A DNA stretch of 64,000 nucleotides from DATMRF01 sp035566435. Its GTDB lineage: Bacteria; Verrucomicrobiota; Verrucomicrobiia; Limisphaerales; UBA8199. The notes under the pieces are model-generated. The model saw only the letters and a program-made list of their open reading frames with translations, searched no databases and had not been told where the DNA came from. Made by a program: the position numbers and the translations under genes. Position 1 is the first letter of the stretch. Each line of letters starts with the position of its first letter. Below, piece by piece: positions 1 to 9,085 of the stretch. The stretch covers positions 1 to 64,000 of the forward strand of contig DATMRF010000038.1 of the NCBI GenBank assembly GCA_035566435.1, written 5' to 3'.

Positions 1-40
1 AGCCCAGAAGTTCTCTGTGCTGGGAAGGGCTTTTTCATAG

Positions 41-53
41 AAGTTATTCACAG
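41..53. repeat. 13-bp direct repeat, right-end copy
   Basis: AAGTTATTCACAG, identical to the copy at 1534-1546. Read on the minus strand the repeat contains CTG TGA, and this TGA (48-50) is the stop codon of the transposase. Confidence 0.85.
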
Positions 54-1307
54 GGGTTTGTTCGGTTTTACGCTGAGGACCCAAGAGCCATGTTTGAGCT
101 GATTGGCCATATGGAAATCAGGGTTGTAAGGGGTCTTTGTCTGCCACATTTTCCAAAGGATTTTGAGCCAACGCTGGCCCAGACACCTCAATGCCGAAGC
201 ATGACTTTTGCCCCTTTCGCGTAGTTGGCGGTAGTAAATCTGGGCCCAGGAACAAAACTTCCGGCTTAAGTCGGCCCATAAATGAACGGCATGCCGGAAG
301 GTTTTATTACACATATAGCGCGCGTAGACCTGGCGGACCTGGCCGGATTGGAAGCTCACGGGTGCTGTGCCTACATAGCATTGGAGAGCTTGTGCGCTCT
401 CAAATAAGGACCGATCTGAGCCCAGCTCGCTAAGCAATCGTGGCGCCAGTTTTTCTCCTGCTCCGGGCAAAGAACCGAACAGATCATGGTCGGGATGTTC
501 GTTGAACAGCCGCCGGATTTCCTGGCGATACTCTTCCAGTTGCTTATCCAAAGTCTGCAGTAGCTTGATCAACGTCAGGGCCAATCGGCTCTTGGCCCGG
601 GTGACGACTGGCGGACCGCAAAACTCATGGGCGCGAGCAAAAATTTCCAATCGCTTCTCGTTGAGTTCTGGCCGATACAGTCGATGGACATGCAGGAATG
701 TTTCCCACTTGCGCCGGCCGGCCTCGCGCAGCACCTGGGGCGTCGGAAACTGCTGCACAAAGCTCCAGCTGGGGGTTGCGGTCCAATCATCAAAGGCCTG
801 CAGCGCCGCTGGATAATACTCATGGAGGGCGGCCTGGAGCTGGTTGACCATTTCAGTGCGCTTGCCGATGAGTTCCACCTCATCCCGACAGAGGATTCGT
901 AGCTCCTGAACCAACCGATCCAGCGGCTTTAAAGCCCGCCAACCATGGCCATCGACTCGCAGTGCATCGGCCAAGCTCCAGGCGTCCAAGTAATCGGTCT
1001 TGGTTCCACTGGGGGCTTTTCTGTCCCGATAGCGCTCGGCACTCTTGGGGTTGACCGGATAAACGGCCGCCCCACTTTCCAGTAGTTGTTCAATCGCCGC
1101 GCCTTGGTTGGTTTCGATGGCCACCGCCAAGCGCGGGTAGGCGGCAACCAGTCCCTTCCATTTAGCCCAGCCTTCGGCGCTGTGTTCGAAGGTCAGGTCC
1201 TTAACGATTTTGCCTTGCGGGTTGACGACCACCACATCGTGGTGGTCCTTGGCCCAGTCAAAGCCGGCATAATGGGTAATTTGCTCCCAGCTCAATGGTT
1301 CAGTCAT
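48..1307 (-). CDS. IS110-family transposase (DEDD recombinase)
   Basis: This 419-aa protein has the two halves of an IS110 transposase. The N-terminal RuvC-like domain shows D17 (GFDWAK), E65 (VAIETN), D105 and D108 (DYLDAW), matching the DEDD set. The C-terminal Transposase_20 part (about 275-390) carries LPGAGEKLAPRLLSE and the QSG motif near S321, where the family has its catalytic serine. An open frame extends upstream to 1544, but family similarity begins at the MTEPLSWEQ start at 1307, and the upstream stretch is more likely the non-coding left end. The protein is intact, so the element may be active. IS110 recombinases are guided by an element-encoded bridge RNA; the candidate here is the region 1308-1530. 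Confidence 0.9.
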   Translation of the reverse strand: MTEPLSWEQITHYAGFDWAKDHHDVVVVNPQGKIVKDLTFEHSAEGWAKWKGLVAAYPRLAVAIETNQGAAIEQLLESGAAVYPVNPKSAERYRDRKAPSGTKTDYLDAWSLADALRVDGHGWRALKPLDRLVQELRILCRDEVELIGKRTEMVNQLQAALHEYYPAALQAFDDWTATPSWSFVQQFPTPQVLREAGRRKWETFLHVHRLYRPELNEKRLEIFARAHEFCGPPVVTRAKSRLALTLIKLLQTLDKQLEEYRQEIRRLFNEHPDHDLFGSLPGAGEKLAPRLLSELGSDRSLFESAQALQCYVGTAPVSFQSGQVRQVYARYMCNKTFRHAVHLWADLSRKFCSWAQIYYRQLRERGKSHASALRCLGQRWLKILWKMWQTKTPYNPDFHMANQLKHGSWVLSVKPNKPL

Positions 1308-1530
1308 AGGTTTACTGGCACGCGGCCCTTGGCCCTTATCGCGAGTCGTCCTGATACGGTGACCCTCGTGGGGTGAAGTTCTCTCAGACTTTTGGATAAA
1401 AGCCCCAGGGTCGATCGGTGTTCTGGGCTCAATCCTCGTAGGATGAGGGCAAAGAGACCGTGTTCGACCCCGGGCCTTACGGCCGGCACCATTGTGGCCA
1501 GCTCGCAAATTGGATTCAAAACTCATCGCG
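1308..1530 (-). ncRNA. candidate IS110 bridge RNA (left-end non-coding region)
   Basis: In the IS110 group the bridge RNA is transcribed from the non-coding end upstream of the transposase, and this region has the right place and size. Several stem-loops can be read: 1362-1374 (ACCC/GGGT, 5-nt loop); 1401-1429 (AGCCCCAG against CTGGGCT, closing a 14-nt loop at 1409-1422, the shape expected of a target- or donor-binding loop); 1428-1447 (CTCA-TCCT/AGGA-TGAG with one bulge); and 1473-1484 (GGCC stem with a GTAA tetraloop on the minus strand). The adjacent stems at 1401-1429 and 1428-1447 overlap slightly and may be alternatives. I could not match loop sequences to target or donor, so the assignment is inference. 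Confidence 0.5.
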
Positions 1531-1606
1531 GCAAAGTTATTCACAGCCTCGCTACGCTCCGCTTCGGAGGCCCGCTGCGCTCGGCTGCGAATAACTTTGG
1601 AAAGGG
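1531..1606. repeat. long palindrome at the IS110 insertion point
   Basis: AAAGTTATTCACAGCC at 1533-1548 is matched by its reverse complement at 1588-1603 with one mismatch. The sequence between is itself rich in nested short palindromes (CTCCG/CGGAG around an AAG loop). It looks like a REP-type folded element. On the minus strand the secreted protein reading frame runs into it and picks up about 17 foreign residues. It may be the recognised target, because several IS110 elements insert in REP sequences, or it may be part of the inserted unit. Confidence 0.65.
1534..1546. repeat. 13-bp direct repeat, left-end copy
   Basis: Identical to 41-53. Its minus-strand TGA at 1541-1543 is the codon that ends the truncated host reading frame, so the same repeat stops both the transposase and the interrupted gene. 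Confidence 0.85.
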
Positions 1607-4600
1607 TATCAGGGCATTTCCGTTGGTGCCGGCGCTGAAAGCACGGGCCAGCAGGCCGGGCTGATTGTAGGCGGTGGTGTCCATGTTGAGGAGATGCACG
1701 GCCACCTGGAAATCGCCGGGCACATATTTGAAGAGGAAGGAACCATCGACGGAATCATTTTCCCAACCCATGCCAATCTGGGTGACGGTCAGGACGCCGT
1801 TACTCGTAATGTTTGCATCAACGACCGTCGCGCCGTCGCCCGGGACGGCGCCGGTGAATTCGGAATTGGGTATGGGATTGGTAGCCCCGGTGACGTTGTA
1901 AAAGCCGGACCAGGAAGAACCGGCGACGCCCAAAGCGAGGTAGTCGTGATTGACGGCGAACTCATCCGTGAAGGTTGGTGGGCGGACGGTGGCGTTGAAG
2001 GTATTAGTAAAACCGCCGTAACTGGCACTCAGGAAGATGGTGCCGCTGGCCATGCCGGTGAGAATGCCATTGGTTGTGATGATGACGCTGGTATTAGTGG
2101 AGACCATCAAGACGTGCGGACTGATGTCGACAATGGTGCCGCCCTGGAAGTGGCCAAGGACGACGGGCCTAGCGATGCCGCCGATGGGGATAGAGGGGAC
2201 GGGCGGCATCGAAATGCCCAGCAAGGAACCGTCCTGGAGACTGGTGTTGGCGCCGGAAGCCGGAAGGGCGTTGTTGAAGGATTTATTGCCGCCAGCACCG
2301 GTGAAGGTGATAACGGCGGCATAATACACCACACCTGGTGAAAGGTTCTGTACCGTGCACGTCACATTCGTCGAAGACGCCGGGTTGCCCGTAACAAACG
2401 TCAGCCAGTTGCCATCTCCGGCACTAACCCCGCTCCCGAAATTGACGGGCGTTCCGGTGCCGCCAATATTGCCTGCCTGGGCCAAGGTCGGAAACGCCGT
2501 GATCGGCGCGCCCGCACGCATAATCAACCCGCTACGGATAGGGTTGCCCGCAGCATCCGCAGCGACCCAATTAAAGGTCATCGATAAGTCGCTGTTGAGT
2601 GCGACCTGCAGATTGGTGGCCGGAGGCGGCGGATTGGTCGGCGGCGTGATGCCCGGGCCATCGATCATCAAAGTGTCAAACGGCACCCAGCCGTCACCGG
2701 CGGTGCGCAGTTCGTTTTCGAGGCCAACCTCCATCGGAGCGTTGTTCGCAGCCTCGGCGATAACCACATTGGTAAAAAAGGCCCAGTTAGTGCCCATGGC
2801 GCCTTGGTACAGGTAGAAATTGGTAGAGTTGACCCGTTGCATCAGGAGCCATCGGTCGGTGGTATTGAGTCCGTTCAGGATGGTGGTGCCGCCGCTGTCG
2901 ACGGTGACGCGGGCGGCGACCTGGCCGTTTTGGATCTTAACCCAGTTGATATGAGTTTCGGAGCCACCGGCGCCGCCACCACCACCCTGTGAGGCAGTGC
3001 CGGAGTTGTTGAAGAGGCGGGCCATGATACCACCGTCACAATTGTTAATAGTGCTCATGACGCCGACATGAACGGCAGCCTGGAAGTCGCCAGTGACGAT
3101 TTTATGGATGAAGGGACCGTCGTTGCCGGCGATGAACCAGGAGCTGCCGGCAGACTCGACATAGAGGACATTCGTATTGGCCAGGAACTGGACGCTTACG
3201 CCTTTAGTATTATCGGACCCGACGTTAGCGCCAGGGACGTCGCCATAATTGAGGAACAAGCCGTCCCAAGTGGAGCCTTGGAGCCCGTTGGAGATGTAAT
3301 CGTGGTAGGCACTGAAGTCGTCGGTGAAAGCCGGGGCATGGACATTGATGACCTGGGTGGCAATAAACCCCTGGAAGGAGCCGGTGACCGTGACCGAGCC
3401 AGTGGCCAGGGCGCTCAAGGTGCTGCCATTGAGGAAGGCTGCGATCGTAGGATCACTGGAGGCCCAGGAGGCACCTGCAGACTCGTCGACTAGTCCGCCA
3501 CCGCTGCTGAACGTCGCAAAGAGCTTGCCGAGAGCCGCGCCGCCCAGGGGGAGATTGGTCGGGACGATGCTGCAAAGGACGCCGGTGATGATGCCGGGCC
3601 CGGGGAAGCTGTTGGTCGCAGGACTGGCGGTGTTATAGACGGGGGCGGCGGGATTCGTGTACTCGTAAACGGCGACAGTGTAGACATTGTTGAGGCCGGC
3701 GAGATTGGTGACCGTAAGGCTATTGCCGGTCCCGTTATAGACAACATACTGGCCGCCCACACTGAATTGCGTGGCCGCATCGCCAAACGCGGCGTCCGCC
3801 GGGTAGACGACGCCCTGGATTGGGTTGCCCAGGATCGGGCCATTTGCGCGGACCACGACCAGAGTGCTATCGCCGGAGTTCCCTAAGGTCCAGGAGAGGG
3901 TCAGCGACCCGGCGGTGTTCGTGGCGGTGGCGACTAACGCGGACGGTCCGCCCGCGGGCGGAGCCGGAAAAGTCAGGCCGGGAGCGGTAAGTTCGAAGTC
4001 GGTAAAGACAGCATCATGGGCGCCGCTGCTGAAAGGGGACTGGGCAATCCCGACCTGAAGCGGGCCGACAAGGTCACTGCGGACGAGGACGCCTCCGGAG
4101 GGGAGGTTGTTGGTGATCTGCGCCCAAGTGTCGGATCGGTTGGTCTTCCAATAAAAGGTGAAGTTGGTCAGCGAAGATCGAACGATGCGATAGTAACGGG
4201 TAGCCTGAAGGCTGGAGGTGCTGCTGTCATCGGGGAAAGTGTGCTCGACCCGGGAGCCATTTCTGGCCTCGTTGACTTCGTCGATCCCGCCGGCGCCGAA
4301 GTTCTCCTGAAAGCGCAGGAGCATCACATAATTCTCTGCCGCGTTAGGATAGGGCGCACCCGAGTTGTTGGTATCATAAGCGCGGGCCATCAGGCCGGCC
4401 ATTTGGAAAGCGCCGTTGTCGAAGGCAATCCCGCCGGAAAGAGTGAACGGACTGCTTTGAACAGAAACGTCGAAATCACCCGCCAGTAGTTTCCACAGTA
4501 AGACGGCATCGTCACCGGCGCCGGCCCAGTCACCGCCGGAGGAGCGCAGGGCCAGGTAGCCAGGGTAAGTGATGGCGCTGTTCGCAATGAGGGTGTTGCC

Positions 4601-4807
4601 CGCAGGGTTGCCACCAATGTTGCCTCCGGGAACGTCGCCGAAGCGAAGATAGATGCCATCCCAATTGGTGTCGCCAATGATGCCGTTGGCAACGTAATCA
4701 AAGGGGCTGGTAAAGTTGTTGGTCAGTGAGTCTGCCTCGACAGAAAGGTTCACAGCGAAGACGAGCAGTGCACCGGCCAGCGCACTCATGTGTTGTGTGT
4801 TTTTCAT
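1541..4807 (-). pseudogene. large secreted multi-domain protein, 3' end lost at IS110/palindrome
   Basis: The N-terminus (MKNTQHMSALAGALLVFAV...) is a signal peptide. The 1088 aa that remain hold three copies of a concanavalin-like module of about 245 aa, at roughly 29-275, 495-740 and 965 onward. Each begins with F-T-x-x-F-x-x-x-x-DY-x-x-x-G and contains a GDF-x-V/A-x-V/Q motif. Between them are fibronectin-III-like stretches (about 290-400 and 750-860) and Big_2-like Ig stretches (about 405-490 and 870-955). The third module is cut after NGNALIPFP; the remaining residues are encoded by the palindrome at 1531-1606, ending at the stop in the direct repeat. No catalytic domain is visible; the modules suggest glycan or surface binding. 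The upstream part is well preserved, so the disruption looks recent. Confidence 0.8.
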
Positions 4808-4929
4808 AGGTGGACCAGTCGAGTTGTGTCGGGCATTAGTGAACTAGGTTAAGAAATACTCCAAATCAAAAACCACGGGCAGCATTGCGTGTTTGGTCTG
4901 GGTCATGTTTACTTTGCCAAGTTAAGTGT

Positions 4930-4958
4930 TTGAAGGCCAGTCTGTCTTGGCTTAAAAT
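4930..4958 (+). promoter_or_regulatory. sigma-70-like promoter for the PAS-AraC gene
   Basis: TTGAAG at 4930-4935, a 17-nt spacer, and TAAAAT at 4953-4958. Transcription would start around 4965, only a few bases before the GTG start at 4971, so the message would be nearly leaderless. Confidence 0.4.
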
Positions 4959-4970
4959 GACATCCCGACC

Positions 4971-5741
4971 GTGAAATCTGACCTATTAGCGCAGTCCAGG
5001 CCTGCCACGGAGGCCCGCCCGCCGGTTTCCCCCGAGTTGGCGATTATCGAACAACTGTTCGACCACGTGCCCGAGACTGCCTTTTTTCTTAAGGACTCCC
5101 GTGGCCGCTATCTCGCCGTCAATCAGTCGCTGGTCGAACGCTGCGGCCTGCAGGAAAAGGGGGAGTTGTTGGGCCGGCACGTGCGCGAGGTTTTCCCCAA
5201 GGAATTGGCCGAGCTCTACGCGGCGCAGGACCAGACCGTGGTGCGCACGGGACGGCCCGTGATTGATCACCTCGAACTGCACTGGTACGCCCGCCGCCGC
5301 CCCGGCTGGTGCCTGACCACCAAGCTCCCCATGCGCAACCACGACGGCGATATTGTTGGCGTCGTCGGCATCTCTCGTGACCTGCGCGCCCCGGGCGATG
5401 CCGCCACCATTCCCGCCAGCCTCGCCAGCACCTTGGAATACCTGGAATCGCATTGCGATGAACCGCTTTCGCCCAGTTCCCTGGCCCAACACGCGGGCTT
5501 ACCGCCCTTTCGTTTTGCCAGATTGATCAAGCGCATCTTCCGCCTCACCCCCAACCAGCTCATTATGCAAACCCGACTCGCCGCCGCCACCCGCCTGCTG
5601 ACTGAAACCGACCTCTCGTTATCCGACATCGCCTACGCTTGCGGCTTTTATGACCATAGCGCGATGACCCGTGCCTTCCGCTCCGCGACCAACTTGACAC
5701 CCACCCAGTTTCGCAGCCTTAAGCGCAGCGAAACGGTTTGA
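4971..5741 (+). CDS. PAS domain-containing AraC-family transcriptional regulator
   Basis: A 256-aa protein with an N-terminal PAS domain (about 25-135; FFLKDSRGRYLAVNQ and VGVVGISRDL are typical PAS segments) and a C-terminal AraC HTH domain (about 150-252) with two helix-turn-helix units; DIAYACGFYDHSAMTRAFR and TPTQFR are the conserved second-unit motifs. The start is GTG at 4971, because the ATG at 4957 is in another frame and meets a stop at once. It lies 75 bp upstream of the hydroxyproline operon on the same strand, so it is the obvious candidate activator; the PAS domain could sense a pathway metabolite. That role is inferred from position only. Confidence 0.88.
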   Translation: MKSDLLAQSRPATEARPPVSPELAIIEQLFDHVPETAFFLKDSRGRYLAVNQSLVERCGLQEKGELLGRHVREVFPKELAELYAAQDQTVVRTGRPVIDHLELHWYARRRPGWCLTTKLPMRNHDGDIVGVVGISRDLRAPGDAATIPASLASTLEYLESHCDEPLSPSSLAQHAGLPPFRFARLIKRIFRLTPNQLIMQTRLAAATRLLTETDLSLSDIAYACGFYDHSAMTRAFRSATNLTPTQFRSLKRSETV

Positions 5742-5816
5742 TGACCCTTTTAACACTTGTGCTGTCATTTCCAGCCAAGACACCGGCCTTCCCCTGCTCA
5801 TAAACTAAGAGGGAAT

Positions 5817-6815
5817 ATGAAGAAACCCTGTTGGGGCGGCGTTTTCCCCGCGATTACCACCCAACTTAACAAAGATCAATCTCTTGACCTGGAGGCCACT
5901 GGCCGCCACGTCAGGGCGTTGCTGGCTTCCGGCGTGTCCGGGATCATTTTTCTCGGGTCGCTCGGCGAGAACCAGGCGCTCCTGCCCGAAGAAAAGCGGC
6001 GACTGATCGGGGCCATGATCAAGGTCGTGGCCGGCCGGGTACCGGTGCTGAGCGGCGTCGCCGAGACGAGCACGGCGGAGGCGTGCCGTTACGTGCGCGA
6101 CCTCGAGCAACTCGGCGTCGATGGGTTCATGCTGATGCCGGCCATGTTATACCGCGGCGACCCGCGAGAAACGCTGAGCCACTTTTGTGTCACGGCAAAG
6201 GCCACCGGGTTGCCCATCATGATTTACAACAACCCGATCAGTTACGCCAACGACATTACCCCCGAGATGTTCGCCGAACTGGCGGAGGTCGAGAATTTCG
6301 TCGCGCTGAAGGAAAGCTCGGGCAACACCCGCCGTATCACCGATCTGCGGATTGCCCTCGGCAACCGCTACGCGATTTTTACCGGCGTCGATGACCTGTT
6401 GCTCGAAAGCGCCATCCTCGGCATTGACGGCTGGGTTGCCGGCAGCGGCATCGCGTTCCCGAATGAAAACCAGCACTTCTGGGAGTTGACCCGACGCGGG
6501 CACTGGGAGCAAGCGCGCGAGTTGTACCGATGGTTCGCGCCGTTGCTGCACCTGGACGTGCACACGAAGTTTGTTCAGTACATCAAGCTGGCGGTGCAGG
6601 AGTGCGGCCTCGGCAGCGAGTGGGTCCGCGCGCCTCGCCTGCCGCTCGTCGGCGCCGAGCGCAGCCAAGTCCTGAAAATCATCCACGAGGCCATTCAACA
6701 TCGCCCACGACTCCAATCACTGATCACCAATCACCAATCACCAGTCCCCGCTCGCCGCATGGTCAATTCTAAAATCAAAAGTCAAAAGTCAAAAATCGCG
6801 CAAAGCGTGCCATGA
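5817..6815 (+). CDS. DapA-family lyase/deaminase, probable 1-pyrroline-4-hydroxy-2-carboxylate deaminase
   Basis: This 332-aa protein is a dihydrodipicolinate synthase-family TIM barrel with the Schiff-base lysine K165 (VALKESSG) and the partner tyrosine Y137 (IYNNP). In trans-4-hydroxyproline pathways a DapA-family enzyme converts 1-pyrroline-4-hydroxy-2-carboxylate to 2,5-dioxovalerate with loss of ammonia, and the surrounding genes favour that role over lysine synthesis. Start is the ATG at 5817, preceded by AAGAGGG. The last 34 residues, after HRPR, lie outside the family fold and are encoded by two short-period repeats (6711-6745, 6771-6800), so they are probably a repeat-derived tail. 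The 3' end overlaps the epimerase start by ATGA. Confidence 0.85.
   Translation: MKKPCWGGVFPAITTQLNKDQSLDLEATGRHVRALLASGVSGIIFLGSLGENQALLPEEKRRLIGAMIKVVAGRVPVLSGVAETSTAEACRYVRDLEQLGVDGFMLMPAMLYRGDPRETLSHFCVTAKATGLPIMIYNNPISYANDITPEMFAELAEVENFVALKESSGNTRRITDLRIALGNRYAIFTGVDDLLLESAILGIDGWVAGSGIAFPNENQHFWELTRRGHWEQARELYRWFAPLLHLDVHTKFVQYIKLAVQECGLGSEWVRAPRLPLVGAERSQVLKIIHEAIQHRPRLQSLITNHQSPVPARRMVNSKIKSQKSKIAQSVP
6711..6800. repeat. short-period repeats in the DapA-like 3' end
   Basis: Two degenerate tandem tracts: one built on AATCACC (CACCAATCACCAATCACC near 6725-6743) and one on AAAAGTC (6771-6797). They end about 15 bp before the epimerase start codon. They belong to the dispersed short-period repeat class described in the findings. 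Confidence 0.75.
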
Positions 6816-7744
6816 ACCGCGTCGGCATCATCGACTCCCACACCGGCGGCGAGCCGACTCGCATCGTCCTGAGCGGCGGTCCCGAGTTGGGCAACGGCAG
6901 CGTCGCAGACAAATTGGCGTTCTTTCGCGACCACCACGACGAGTTCCGGTCGGCCGTGGTCAACGAGCCGCGCGGCTCAGACGTGGTGGTCGGCGCGTCG
7001 TTGGTTCCGTCAAAAGACCCGGCCTGTGTAACGGGCGTGATCTTTTTCAACAATGTCGGCTACCTGGGCATGTGCGGTCACGGAATCATCGGTCTCGTCG
7101 CCTCCCTCGCCCACCTGGGCCGCATCGGCCCGGGCGAGCACCTCATTGAGACCCCGGTCGGCGTCATCAGCGCCACGCTCCATCCCGACGGTGAGGTTTC
7201 GGTTTCCAACGTGCCCAGTTGGCGGGCGCGCCAGGCTTTTGTCGCCGACGTGCCCGGATTCGGCCAGGTCACGGGCGATGTCGCCTGGGGCGGGAATTGG
7301 TTCTTCCTGGTGGAGCAGCACGGCCAGGAATTGTCGCTGGCGAACGTCGAGCAGTTGACTGACTTTTGCTGGCGCGTCCGCCAGGCGGTCAATGCGCAGG
7401 GGTTCCCGGACGTCGATCACGTCGAGCTGTTCGGTCCGCCCACAGTGCCGGGCGCGAATTCGCGCAGCTTCGTGCAGTGCCCGGGCAAGGCCTACGACCG
7501 TTCACCCTGCGGCACCGGCACCAGCGCCAAACTCGCCTGCCTCGCCGCCGATGGCAAACTTGCCCCCGGCGCGGCCTGGGTGCAGGAAAGCATTATCGGC
7601 AGCACCTTCACCGGACGCTTCGAATGGCTCGATAAAGCGAGCAAGAAAATCGCCCCGCGAATCACCGGCCGGGCTTTCGTGAATGCCGAAACGACGCTGT
7701 TGCTGGACGAACGGGACCCGTTCTGTTGGGGTATCCGGGTATGA
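6812..7744 (+). CDS. 4-hydroxyproline 2-epimerase (proline racemase family)
   Basis: A 310-aa proline racemase-family enzyme with the two catalytic cysteines C88 (MCGHG) and C233 (SPCGTGTSAK). The C/C pair supports racemase or epimerase chemistry rather than the C/T dehydratase branch. It would interconvert trans-4-hydroxy-L-proline and cis-4-hydroxy-D-proline, the first step of the bacterial pathway. Translational coupling is likely on both sides: it shares ATGA with the upstream deaminase (6812-6815) and with the downstream oxidase (7741-7744). Proline racemase activity cannot be excluded from sequence alone, but the operon makes hydroxyproline the expected substrate. Confidence 0.9.
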   Translation: MNRVGIIDSHTGGEPTRIVLSGGPELGNGSVADKLAFFRDHHDEFRSAVVNEPRGSDVVVGASLVPSKDPACVTGVIFFNNVGYLGMCGHGIIGLVASLAHLGRIGPGEHLIETPVGVISATLHPDGEVSVSNVPSWRARQAFVADVPGFGQVTGDVAWGGNWFFLVEQHGQELSLANVEQLTDFCWRVRQAVNAQGFPDVDHVELFGPPTVPGANSRSFVQCPGKAYDRSPCGTGTSAKLACLAADGKLAPGAAWVQESIIGSTFTGRFEWLDKASKKIAPRITGRAFVNAETTLLLDERDPFCWGIRV

Positions 7745-8871
7745 GCCAGCCCTTTGATATCATCATTGTCGGTGGGGGGATTGTCGGCGCCGCCTGCGCC
7801 GCTGAATGCGCCCGGGGCCGCCTCAAGGTGCTGGTCTTGGACCGTGGCCCCATTGGCGGCGGCACCACCGGCGCGGGTATGGGCCACATTGTCGTCATGG
7901 ACGACTCCGCGGCCCAGTTCGCCCTTACCTCCTACTCACGCGCGCTCTGGCACCAACGGGTCCCCGACCTGCCCGACGACATCGAGTATGAACAATGCGG
8001 CACGCTCTGGCTCGCGGCTGACGAGGAAGAGATGGCTGAAGTTCATCGCAAACAGAACCTGTACTGCGAGCGCGGCGTCCGCGTGGAAGTGCTGGACGAG
8101 GAGTGCGTCGCGCGCGCTGAACCCAACCTGCGGCCGGGCATAGCCGGCGGCCTGCGCGTCGCCGATGATGCCGTGCTTTATCCACCCTGTGCGGCGCGCT
8201 TTCTCCTCGAAGAAGCCGTGCGACAGGGCGCCGAGGTGCGAACCGGGGTCACTGTTCGTGAGTTGCTGGTGGACGGCGGTGTCGAACTGGCGGACGGCTC
8301 GCGGATTTCCGCCGGAGTTTCGGTCAATGCCACCGGGCCCTGGTCTTCTGAATTAAGTGACGGCCTGCCGGTCCGCAAACGGAAGGGCCATCTGGTGATC
8401 ACTGATCGGCACCCCGGATTCGTCCATCATCAAATCGTTGAGTTGGGCTATCTGAAAAGCGCCCACTCTCAGAATTCATCCTCCGTTGCGTTCAATATCC
8501 AGCCCCGCAAAACCGGCCAGGTGCTGATCGGCTCGTCGCGGCAGTTTGACGCCGAAGATACCTCAGTGGACCAGCCGATCCTCGACCGCATGCTCAACCG
8601 CGCGTTCGAATACATGCCCGGGCTGGGGCAACTGTCCGCGCTTCGCGTTTGGAGCGGGCATCGCGCCGCAACCCCTGATAAACTGCCGTTGATCGGCCCG
8701 AGTGCCCGGAATAGCCGCATTTGGTTGGCGACGGGCCATGAAGGTTTGGGCATTACTACTTCGCTCGGCACTGGCCGTTTGCTCGCGGATATGCTGCTCA
8801 ACCGGACCAGTGAAATCCCGACCGCCCCTTATTCACCGTCGCGATTTGCAAACGGCGTGAACTCCAACTAA
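7741..8871 (+). CDS. FAD-dependent D-amino acid oxidoreductase, D-hydroxyproline dehydrogenase subunit
   Basis: A 376-aa DAO-family flavoprotein with an N-terminal Rossmann motif (IIIVGGGIVGAACA) and the C-terminal ATGHEGLGITTSLGTGRLLADML segment that closes the FAD site. With the small [2Fe-2S] protein and the FAD/BFD-like protein downstream it forms the three-part HcnABC-type membrane-linked dehydrogenase that oxidises cis-4-hydroxy-D-proline to 1-pyrroline-4-hydroxy-2-carboxylate (LhpB-type subunit in Pseudomonas). The start chosen at 7741 is the ATG of the ATGA overlap with the epimerase; an in-frame ATG 15 bp upstream is less likely. Confidence 0.87.
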   Translation: MSQPFDIIIVGGGIVGAACAAECARGRLKVLVLDRGPIGGGTTGAGMGHIVVMDDSAAQFALTSYSRALWHQRVPDLPDDIEYEQCGTLWLAADEEEMAEVHRKQNLYCERGVRVEVLDEECVARAEPNLRPGIAGGLRVADDAVLYPPCAARFLLEEAVRQGAEVRTGVTVRELLVDGGVELADGSRISAGVSVNATGPWSSELSDGLPVRKRKGHLVITDRHPGFVHHQIVELGYLKSAHSQNSSSVAFNIQPRKTGQVLIGSSRQFDAEDTSVDQPILDRMLNRAFEYMPGLGQLSALRVWSGHRAATPDKLPLIGPSARNSRIWLATGHEGLGITTSLGTGRLLADMLLNRTSEIPTAPYSPSRFANGVNSN

Positions 8872-9085
8872 GCAATGAGTACGATCCGTCCACGCGTTCC
8901 GCCGTCGGCCTGGGTTCAGGCCGCAGGCCGGGCCATTGCCCTTCATCCTCTTCCTCCTCCTCATCCTCGAAAGCGCGCCGCACGCAGATCGATTACGATT
9001 ACGACGATGACGAGGCTCCTTCGAGGCCCCGCAGAATTACGCCGCAAACTGTGGACCTGAGACTTGAAACTTGGGACTTGAGACG
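8872..9085. other. intergenic spacer inside the hydroxyproline operon
   Basis: No convincing gene. It holds a CTTCCTCC-rich stretch (8950-8968), a triplet-like GATTACGATTACGACGATGA tract (8990-9012), and at 9057-9085 a degenerate 10-bp period repeat (units like GAGACTTGAA and GGGACTTGAG) that ends right at the next start codon. A 61-codon frame at 8875-9060 has no recognisable features and is not called. Confidence 0.6.

Larger units (their letters stand above)
41..1546 (-). mobile_element. IS110-family insertion sequence
   Basis: The element contains one transposase gene on the minus strand and about 225 bp of non-coding DNA upstream of it, but almost nothing downstream. This layout (long left end, short right end) fits the IS110 group rather than the IS1111 group. 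The 13-bp direct repeat AAGTTATTCACAG lies at 41-53 and 1534-1546 and is taken here as the approximate boundary. IS110 elements do not normally make long target duplications, so the repeat may instead reflect donor and target sequences that resemble each other. The exact ends are uncertain by some tens of bases. Downstream of the left boundary lies a palindrome (1531-1606) and a truncated secreted protein gene. Confidence 0.75.

Noticed and set aside
1694..2341. A 215-codon plus-strand frame
   Set aside because: Antisense to the secreted multi-domain gene, low-complexity Asp/Gly composition, no recognisable motif.
8875..9060. Small frame between the oxidase and 2Fe-2S genes
   Set aside because: Composition follows the underlying CTTCCTCC and GATTACGA tracts; no family or ribosome site.
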